NCBI GenBank assembly: GCA_005789375.1
Contig: SXXZ01000403.1
Span: forward strand, 1 to 5,924
DNA: 5,924 nucleotides
Origin: Verrucomicrobiales bacterium
GTDB taxonomy: Bacteria > Verrucomicrobiota > Verrucomicrobiae > Limisphaerales > UBA9464
Direction of reading: 5' to 3'
How positions within the stretch are numbered: position 1 is the first letter of the stretch; each line of letters opens with the position of its first letter. The notes below the pieces were generated by a model. It saw nothing but the letters and a program-made list of their open reading frames with translations. It had not been told where the DNA came from and did not search any database. Both the position numbers and the translations under genes were made by a program. Below, in pieces: positions 1 through 4,855 of this stretch.

Positions 1-972
1 AAGTCGTCGATGGCCCGATACACATCGGCCGATTTCCTCGCGCTGGTCGAGCGTCACGGGATCGCCTGGCATGAAAAGAAGCTGGGGCAGTTGTTCTGCG
101 ATCAGAGTTCTAAGCAAATCCTGCAAATGCTGGAGCAGGAGTGCGGGGATGCCGGGGTGCGGATCACGGTGAACTGCAAGGTGGAAGGGGTCGAGCGACT
201 CCCGGAAGGTGGCTGGCGGATTCGAACCTCGCAGGGCGAGCGCACGGCCGATTCGCTAGTGATCGCCACCGGCGGGCTTTCGTTCCCGAAGCTCGGCGCG
301 ACGCCCTGGGGATACCACATCGCCCGCCAATTCGGGGTGCCGCTAGTGGAGCCGCGTCCCGGGTTGGTGCCGCTGACACTGCCGGCCACCCGCTACTCGG
401 CATTCACGGCATTGAGCGGCTTGTCGATCGATGTCGAAACCTGGGCCAGCGCCGACCGGCCCCGCTTCCGCGAGAATACGTTGTTCACGCACCGAGGCCT
501 CAGCGGTCCATCGATTCTGCAAATATCGAGTGTGCTCAAGCCGCGCGAATCGTTCCGAATTAATCTCCTGCCCGGCGTCGATGCGAAGGCGTTTCTGATG
601 TCGCACCGAACGGGCGGGAAGGAGCTAAAATGGGCGCTGCGCCAGGTGCTGCCGGAGCGCTTCGTCCAAGCTTGGCTGGGGCCGAATGCAGCTCCACGGC
701 CGCTGGCCCAATTGCCACAACGGGAGATCGATGCGCTCGCAGCCGATCTGGCAGGTTGGGAACTCCAACCGGACGGCGACGAGGGCTATCCGAAGGCGGA
801 AGTGACGATAGGCGGTGTGGACACATCGGCGCTGTCGTCCAAGACCATGGAGTGCCGGGACGTGAAGGGGTTGTTCTTCATCGGCGAGGTGGTGGATGTG
901 ACCGGCTGGCTAGGCGGCTACAACTTCCAGTGGGCTTGGGCCAGCGGATACGCAGCCGCTCAGGCCGTCTGA
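1..972 (+). CDS. BaiN/YhiN (HI0933) family FAD-dependent oxidoreductase, 5' partial
   Basis: The reading frame is open from base 1 to a TGA at 970-972, so the ATG at base 10 is internal and the true start lies upstream. Family members are usually about 390-420 residues; some 80-90 N-terminal residues, including the GxGxxG dinucleotide-binding loop, are missing only because of the window edge. Numbering from the ATG at base 10, family marks are the HEKKLGQLFCD stretch (21-31), the FAD-proximal ATGG followed by PKLGATPWGY (86-102), and the C-terminal GEVVDVTGWLGGYNFQWAW block (292-310) that closes over FAD. The family is cytoplasmic. It is annotated variously as BaiN, YhiN or 'aminoacetone oxidase', and its physiological substrate is unsettled, so I assign only flavin-dependent redox chemistry. 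The C-terminus ends where relatives usually end, so the gene looks intact. Its last four codons and the stop sit inside the left arm of a long inverted repeat. Confidence 0.9.
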   Translation, partial: KSSMARYTSADFLALVERHGIAWHEKKLGQLFCDQSSKQILQMLEQECGDAGVRITVNCKVEGVERLPEGGWRIRTSQGERTADSLVIATGGLSFPKLGATPWGYHIARQFGVPLVEPRPGLVPLTLPATRYSAFTALSGLSIDVETWASADRPRFRENTLFTHRGLSGPSILQISSVLKPRESFRINLLPGVDAKAFLMSHRTGGKELKWALRQVLPERFVQAWLGPNAAPRPLAQLPQREIDALAADLAGWELQPDGDEGYPKAEVTIGGVDTSALSSKTMECRDVKGLFFIGEVVDVTGWLGGYNFQWAWASGYAAAQAV

Positions 973-1091
973 GTGCGGTGGGCCTTTTCGGCAGCTACTG
1001 CGTTGGATCGGGGAGGCGAGTACCGCAGAGTACATGCCCCCCGCTCCGCCTTGTCCCTGCCGAAAATTCCTCGCCGCAGTCAGACGGCCTG
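961..1091. repeat. Long imperfect inverted repeat spanning the flavoprotein stop codon
   Basis: The left arm 961-994 pairs with the right arm 1057-1091. Bases 961-978 (CAGGCCGTCTGAGTGCGG) match the complement of 1074-1091 at 17 of 18 positions, the exception being 973/1079. Pairing continues through 979-982 against 1070-1073 if G-U pairs are allowed. After a small internal loop (983-984 against 1067-1069), bases 985-994 (TTTTCGGCAG) pair perfectly with 1057-1066. As RNA this gives about 31 paired positions around a 62-base loop, which itself has a weak CTGCG/CGCAG stem (998-1002, 1024-1028). No T-tract follows the right arm and the loop is long, so it is not a classical intrinsic terminator. 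It may stabilise or end the mRNA, be a MITE-like palindromic element, or be a local inverted duplication. I see no target-site duplication and no second copy in the window. Confidence 0.85.
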
Positions 1092-1108
1092 GGCCTGGAA
1101 CCTCGTCT

Positions 1109-1142
1109 GGGAATGGGAACTTGGGTTGGGAACTGTGTTGGG
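1109..1142 (+). other. Putative G-quadruplex motif
   Basis: Five runs of three G fall at 1109-1111, 1115-1117, 1123-1125, 1128-1130 and 1140-1142. The first four have loops of 3, 5 and 2 bases, which satisfies the usual four-run G3 with loops 1-7 rule; the fifth run is a spare after a 9-base spacer. TGGGAA occurs three times in this tract. It lies between the two inverted-repeat structures, in the strand that would be transcribed by read-through from the flavoprotein gene. Folding is predicted only from the pattern. Confidence 0.55.
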
Positions 1143-1152
1143 TCATCGACCC
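1140..1152. repeat. Small hairpin GGGTC-ATC-GACCC
   Basis: This is a perfect 5-bp inverted repeat with a 3-base loop, using the last G-run of the G-quadruplex motif as its left arm. The two structures would therefore compete for bases 1140-1142. It is short enough to be chance in GC-rich DNA. Confidence 0.35.
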
Positions 1153-1175
1153 CGCGTCTTTGTGCGATGGCAGCA

Positions 1176-1288
1176 GCGGGATCGGGCCGCAGTGAGCATT
1201 GGAACGTCGACACTCCGCCCCCCCTCGCGCGTCAGCGCGAAAGCTCCTCCTGCCCCAACGTTCCCTGCGAACGCAGGACCGATCCCGC
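1176..1288. repeat. Nested inverted repeats, possible structured RNA or palindromic element
   Basis: Bases 1176-1185 (GCGGGATCGG) are the exact complement of 1279-1288. Nested inside, CGCAG (1188-1192) pairs with CTGCG (1265-1269), and GGAACGT (1201-1207) pairs with ACGTTCC (1258-1264). An inner hairpin, TCGCGC-GTCA-GCGCGA, occupies 1225-1240. An alternative local hairpin CCTGCG-AA-CGCAGG exists at 1264-1277. The stems can stack into one elongated structure of about 113 bases. No T-tract follows. Function is unknown; a 5' leader or small RNA, a bidirectional processing signal, or an old mobile palindrome are all possible. Confidence 0.5.
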
Positions 1289-1342
1289 GGAGCCCCACGA
1301 GGCACCACCCCGGGCGCCAGCTTCAGCAAGCCTCCCGCAAGC

Positions 1343-1376
1343 GATATGTTAGAGTGGATATTTTTGTGTAAATAGG
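1343..1376 (+). promoter_or_regulatory. AT-rich tract, possible promoter of the ABC operon
   Basis: This is the only AT-rich stretch in the 474-base gap, starting about 100 bases before the ABC start codon. A TATGTT (1345-1350) lies 18 bases before TAAATA (1369-1374). Both are weak matches to the -35 and -10 consensus, and GGATATTTTTG (1355-1365) offers another possible -10. This is a position and composition argument only. Confidence 0.25.
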
Positions 1377-1438
1377 TGGGACCGACCCCCTGCCCTTCAG
1401 GTAATTCGCTTGAGAAAGCCCGCGAACACCGGCTAATC

Positions 1439-1444
1439 GGGGGA
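1439..1444 (+). promoter_or_regulatory. G-rich Shine-Dalgarno-like site with short spacing
   Basis: GGGGGA lies just upstream of the GTG at 1447, leaving only two bases between. That is closer than the usual 5-10. In-frame stops TAA at 1402 and TGA at 1411 with no other start codon before 1447 leave this GTG as the only start that keeps a full signal peptide. The site is therefore accepted despite the spacing; initiation may be weak or rely on other features. Confidence 0.4.
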
Positions 1445-1446
1445 CG

Positions 1447-2946
1447 GTGCGCCGCGTCCAAACATTGCTCCTCATTCTTATGGCATGGACCACGGGCGTC
1501 CGGAACACCACCGGTGCGGCCCAGACCCCAGAACCGGCCTTCCCCCAGGTGCTCCGCTGGGCCAACGACGCCGAAGGCGGTGCCCCTTATATCTTTCACC
1601 CTCCCGACAACCCCGACCAACTCGTCGGATTCGAAGTCGAACTCGCCCAAGCACTGTGCGACCGACTGGGATGCACCTCCCAATTCGTCCAGTACAACTG
1701 GGCCAATTTAATCCCCGGCCTCCGTCAGGGGGGTAATTACGACATCGTCATCGCCGCTTTGGAGCGCACCCCAGAAAACCTCGCCCAGGTGGCGATGAGC
1801 CGGCCTTATTTCGCGTTCGGACAACAACTCGTCGCTCGCACACACGACACAACTATCCAAAGCCTCGGCGATCTGGCCGGACGTCGCATCGGCGTGTTGG
1901 CTTCGACCTTGTCCCACCGCTTGGTCACCCAGCAAGGCGGCTTGGAAGTGCGCGTGTACGACGAAAATGTGAACTACTTCCGGGACTTGGAACTGGGCCG
2001 GCTCGATGCCGTTCTCACCGATTCTCCCATCGCCACGGTCCAACTGCGCACTAGGCCGAACCTCCGAGCGGCCGGTCCCCCCTTCGCTCCCGCCTACTAC
2101 GCGATCGCTGTACCGACCAGTTCCCCAGAGCTGCTGACTCGCATCAATGGAACCCTCGAATCCCTCATCCAAGATGGCACCCTCGAACGCATCTACCGCC
2201 GCTACGAGTTGTGGGGCCCACAGCAAGCAACCTTGGCCACCTGGAACGCAGCAGCGGTTTCGACAACAACCTCCGGGGCAAGCACCGCTGCAACAAGACC
2301 CAGCCCCAAACCAACCCTTCGGTATTTCAGCATCCTGATGGAGGCTGCGGTGACCACCGTGTGGGTGAGCCTAGCGTCCATGGCTCTGGCCATGACTTGG
2401 GGACTCGGATTGGCCCTGGCTCGTCGCTACGGATCGCGACCCGTGCGCTGGATGGCCATCAGTTACATCGAGGTGTTCCGCGGCACGCCCCTGCTGTTGC
2501 AGTTGTACTTCATCTATTTCGGGTTGGCCCAGCAATGGGGTTGGAAACTCTCAGCCGGAGCCGCAGCCGTACTAACACTCGGGCTCAACTACGCCGCCAA
2601 CGAAGCCGAGAACTTCCGGGCCGGACTCGAAGCCGTTCCCCGCGGCCAGACCGAGGCGGCACTGGCCCTAGGCATGTCACCTGCCATGACACTGCGACGA
2701 ATCCTCCTGCCCCAGGCCCTGCGAATCAGCCTCCCCGGCATCACCAACGACCTCATCGCCCTGTTCAAAGATTCCTCCATTGTTTCGGTGATCGGCCTCG
2801 TCGAACTCACTAAAGAATTTCTCATCCGCTCGCTGGATGCGGGCGACTATATCGGCTTAGGAATCCTCACCGCGGCCATCTATCTGGCCATGGCCCATGC
2901 GGCTTCGCTGGGAGCCCGGGCTCTCGAACGGAGATTGCGGACATGA
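1447..2946 (+). CDS. Amino acid-type ABC transporter, solute-binding domain fused to permease
   Basis: This 499-residue protein should capture a small polar solute outside the inner membrane and form the membrane channel of a GlnPQ/HisJQM-type importer. Residues 1-25 are a signal peptide (RR, then a hydrophobic stretch at 6-18). Residues about 34-257 are an SBP_bac_3 domain: GFEVELAQAL (61-70), SRPYF (118-122), and LGRLDAVLTDSP (183-194), in which D192 is the expected contact for the amino group. A Thr/Ser/Ala/Pro linker (about 258-290) joins it to a BPD_transp_1 permease (about 292-495). The permease has FRGTPLLLQLYFIYFG (344-359) and the EAA loop that contacts the ATPase (about 397-424, GQTEAALALGM). 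At the position where amino acid binders usually carry the carboxylate-binding Arg (as in TDER/TPER), this protein has Asn111, so the ligand may not be a standard alpha-amino acid. GTG start. The stop overlaps the ATPase start. The class is firm, the substrate unknown. Confidence 0.93.
   Translation: MRRVQTLLLILMAWTTGVRNTTGAAQTPEPAFPQVLRWANDAEGGAPYIFHPPDNPDQLVGFEVELAQALCDRLGCTSQFVQYNWANLIPGLRQGGNYDIVIAALERTPENLAQVAMSRPYFAFGQQLVARTHDTTIQSLGDLAGRRIGVLASTLSHRLVTQQGGLEVRVYDENVNYFRDLELGRLDAVLTDSPIATVQLRTRPNLRAAGPPFAPAYYAIAVPTSSPELLTRINGTLESLIQDGTLERIYRRYELWGPQQATLATWNAAAVSTTTSGASTAATRPSPKPTLRYFSILMEAAVTTVWVSLASMALAMTWGLGLALARRYGSRPVRWMAISYIEVFRGTPLLLQLYFIYFGLAQQWGWKLSAGAAAVLTLGLNYAANEAENFRAGLEAVPRGQTEAALALGMSPAMTLRRILLPQALRISLPGITNDLIALFKDSSIVSVIGLVELTKEFLIRSLDAGDYIGLGILTAAIYLAMAHAASLGARALERRLRT
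2930..2933 (+). promoter_or_regulatory. Shine-Dalgarno site for the ATPase gene
   Basis: GGAG lies nine bases before the ATG at 2943, inside the permease coding end. With the 4-base ATGA overlap it supports coupled translation of permease and ATPase and fixes the ATPase start. Confidence 0.6.
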
Positions 2947-3695
2947 TCGAGATCGTAGGACTACGAAAGCGTTTCGGCACAGTGACGGTGCTCGATGGCA
3001 TCGATCATCATCAGAGCGCCGGGGAAGTGGTGGCCCTGATCGGACCCAGCGGTTGCGGCAAGAGCACCCTGCTCCGCTGTCTCAATTGGCTAGAAACACC
3101 CGATGAGGGATCACTGCGCCTAGGGGATATTCGCATCGAGGCGGGCACTCCTGAGGCGGCCGAACGGCGGCTGCGTCAGCGATGGCGGAGACGGACAGGG
3201 ATGATCTTCCAGCAGTTCCATTTGTTCCCCCACCGAACGGCCCTCGAGAACGTGATGGAAGCCCCGATCCACGTGGACCGCCTGCCGCGTTCCGAAGCCC
3301 ACGCGCTGGCGATGGGTCTGCTTTCGAAGGTAGGCCTGGCCGATCGAGCTCACCACTTGCCCGCGCAACTCTCCGGCGGCCAACAGCAACGCGTGGCCAA
3401 TGCCCGCGCGTTAGCCATGAAGCCTGAGATTCTCTTGTGCGACGAGCCTACCAGCGCCCTAGATCCAGAGCTGCGGGGCGAGGTTTTGGCAGTGCTGCAA
3501 ACCCTGGCGGCCGAGGGTAGGACCCTGCTGCTCGTCACCCACGAACTGGCCTTTGCTCGGGACATCGCCGACCGGGTTGTCTTCGTCGAGGGCGGCCGCG
3601 TGGTGGAATCAGGGCCGACCCGAGCGGTGCTGGATCAACCCCAGCATCCGCGCCTTCAGGAGTTCCTCGGGAAACATCGGGCGAGGCCCCTGTAA
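2943..3695 (+). CDS. Polar amino acid-type ABC transporter ATP-binding protein (GlnQ/HisP-like)
   Basis: This is the ATPase that powers the fused binding-protein/permease encoded just upstream, working as a dimer on the cytoplasmic face of the membrane. At 250 residues it has the normal length for the GlnQ/HisP group. All core motifs are present in order: Walker A GPSGCGKST (34-42), Q-loop Gln90 in IFQQFHLFPH, signature LSGGQ (143-147), Walker B ILLCDEP with catalytic Glu168, D-loop SALD (171-174), and switch His200 in VTHE. FQQFHLFPH and the following TALENV are typical of polar amino acid importers. The ATG overlaps the permease TGA as ATGA, so the two genes are one translationally coupled unit. 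One oddity is VANARAL at 151-157, where the family nearly always has VAIARAL: Asn153 (AAT, 3399-3401) replaces a hydrophobic residue next to the signature helix. Function is probably retained. No third transporter gene is needed. Confidence 0.95.
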   Translation: MIEIVGLRKRFGTVTVLDGIDHHQSAGEVVALIGPSGCGKSTLLRCLNWLETPDEGSLRLGDIRIEAGTPEAAERRLRQRWRRRTGMIFQQFHLFPHRTALENVMEAPIHVDRLPRSEAHALAMGLLSKVGLADRAHHLPAQLSGGQQQRVANARALAMKPEILLCDEPTSALDPELRGEVLAVLQTLAAEGRTLLLVTHELAFARDIADRVVFVEGGRVVESGPTRAVLDQPQHPRLQEFLGKHRARPL

Positions 3696-3765
3696 AATCC
3701 CTGCGGCCGGGCGCGCTTCATCGAGTCAGACCATCGAGGGCAGCACCCCGTTCCCGTCAACTCCG
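3696..3765. other. Convergent intergenic junction, no clear terminator
   Basis: Seventy bases separate the ATPase stop from the oppositely oriented WD40 stop. A 7-base direct repeat CATCGAG (3719-3725, 3732-3738) and a GC-rich block (3702-3716) are present. I find no strong hairpin with a T-run on either strand, so termination of both units is not explained by the visible sequence. Confidence 0.5.
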
Positions 3766-4821
3766 CTAGACCTTCGGGGCCGAAATGAGCGCGAGGCGAC
3801 CGTCTTGGCAACCGGCGACCACTTGGGTGTCTCCAGGCAACCATCCCAGGGCCGTCACAGCACCGGCCAAGGCGGTGGCCCGCAGCGGTTGGGAAGATTT
3901 GCCCGCATTCCAAAACAACACCCGCCCCGCCTGGCATCCGCTGGCCAACAAATGCCCCGTCTTTTGGTAGGCGAGGCTGGAAGCCCGGGCCGGATGCCCT
4001 TCTAAAATCCGAGGTGTGGAACCGGCCGGCCCCTTGCCGCTGCAATCCCACACCATGAGTTCCTGACCACCGTCGGTGGCGAGGTAGCGACCCGAATGAT
4101 GCCAGGCAAGGCTTCGCACCTTGGCGTCGTAACCCGACATGGCTAGTTCTTCCCCTTCACGGAACGGCAGCGGCCAAATCTGTACGCTGTTCTCTTGAGT
4201 GCCGGCCACCACCCAGCGTCCGTCCGGCGAAATCGCCAGCGAGACCAGACTCGTTTTCCAGGGCAACTCCGCCGTCACGCGGCCGGTTTCCGAATCATAC
4301 ACGCTCACTCCGCCATAGCAGGCGACGCCCAACGATCGACCGTCAGCCGACCAAGCCAATGCGGCCACCGTACTGCGATGACCGCCAAGGGTGTGGGCCC
4401 AACCGGTCCCAGCAGCTCCACCGGCCCCACTGCTCCCACTGGCCCGCCCGATGCACACCGTCTTGCCGGAAGCCGCAGCCAATCGATCTCCTGAGGGAGA
4501 ACCCGCAAGCTGCTCAACCCAGGCCGAGGGCATAGGCAAAGACTCGACTTGAGTTCCAGCCACCGGATCCCAGAACCGGACTTGTCCATCCTGACCCGCG
4601 GTTGCGAAGCAGGAGGTCGTCGGGTTCCAGACGAGGCGAAACCCTCCGCCCTCATGGGCCTGGAAGGCGTGAATCCGGCGTCCCGATGAGGCCTCAACCA
4701 CCCAGGCCGAACCCTCGGTTCCCAAAGCCGCGATAAGACTCCCATCCGGCGAGCCTCCTAGGGCAGCGATGGGTTCAGAAAGGTCGAGAACCCACTCAGC
4801 GGGTCGAAGCGGAGCATTCAT
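3766..4821 (-). CDS. WD40 repeat beta-propeller protein
   Basis: This is a 351-residue protein made almost wholly of WD40-like repeats, with no signal peptide or membrane segment, so probably a cytoplasmic scaffold. About eight repeat units can be read. Their characteristic SPDG/HHSGRYLA-type turns and closing strands sit at FWD (W84-D85), VYD (D176), IWP (W216), VWD (W258-D259) and FWN (W304), with weaker units at the N-terminus (about 15-50), around 100-127 and at the C-terminus (about 318-348). Seven or eight blades are possible, since the first and last units could combine. Repeat three carries a Gly/Ser/Ala-rich low-complexity insert (about 128-140). The ATG at 4821 is preferred; a GTG directly before it (4824) would add one residue. 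No good Shine-Dalgarno precedes either. It starts 34 bases after the COG0523 GTPase stop on the same strand, implying co-transcription and perhaps a shared job. No enzymatic domain is visible; the binding partner is unknown. Confidence 0.88.
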   Translation of the reverse strand: MNAPLRPAEWVLDLSEPIAALGGSPDGSLIAALGTEGSAWVVEASSGRRIHAFQAHEGGGFRLVWNPTTSCFATAGQDGQVRFWDPVAGTQVESLPMPSAWVEQLAGSPSGDRLAAASGKTVCIGRASGSSGAGGAAGTGWAHTLGGHRSTVAALAWSADGRSLGVACYGGVSVYDSETGRVTAELPWKTSLVSLAISPDGRWVVAGTQENSVQIWPLPFREGEELAMSGYDAKVRSLAWHHSGRYLATDGGQELMVWDCSGKGPAGSTPRILEGHPARASSLAYQKTGHLLASGCQAGRVLFWNAGKSSQPLRATALAGAVTALGWLPGDTQVVAGCQDGRLALISAPKV

Positions 4822-4855
4822 CACAGATCAAAGACAGCGGCGACAATCCATCCAC

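Noticed and set aside
961..1091. Intrinsic terminator for the flavoprotein gene
   Set aside because: The stem is very long, the loop is 62 bases and no T-tract follows. Kept as an inverted repeat without assigning termination.
973..1371. Plus-strand open frame directly after the flavoprotein stop (132 codons from GTG)
   Set aside because: It is rich in Arg, Pro and Ser with no family signal. It runs through both inverted repeats and the G-runs. It looks like chance openness in GC-rich DNA.
1092..1446. Known amino-acid riboswitch or T-box leader for the transporter
   Set aside because: No glnA-type, lysine, glycine or T-box core motifs could be recognised by eye in the leader.
910..1683. Minus-strand open frame of 257 codons across the gap and into the ABC gene
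   Set aside because: It overlaps two confident genes in antisense, has low-complexity composition and no recognisable domain.
3690..3770. Bases reminiscent of a tRNA 3' half (TAAAATCCCTGCGG, then TTCCCGTCAACTCC)
   Set aside because: No acceptor stem partner, no D arm and no proper T-loop can be folded, and the 5' half would lie within the ATPase gene. Treated as coincidence.
4195..4494. Plus-strand frame with Gly-Pro-Thr collagen-like text
   Set aside because: It is antisense to the WD40 gene and caused by its Gly/Ser/Ala low-complexity loop; there is no start context or homologous domain.
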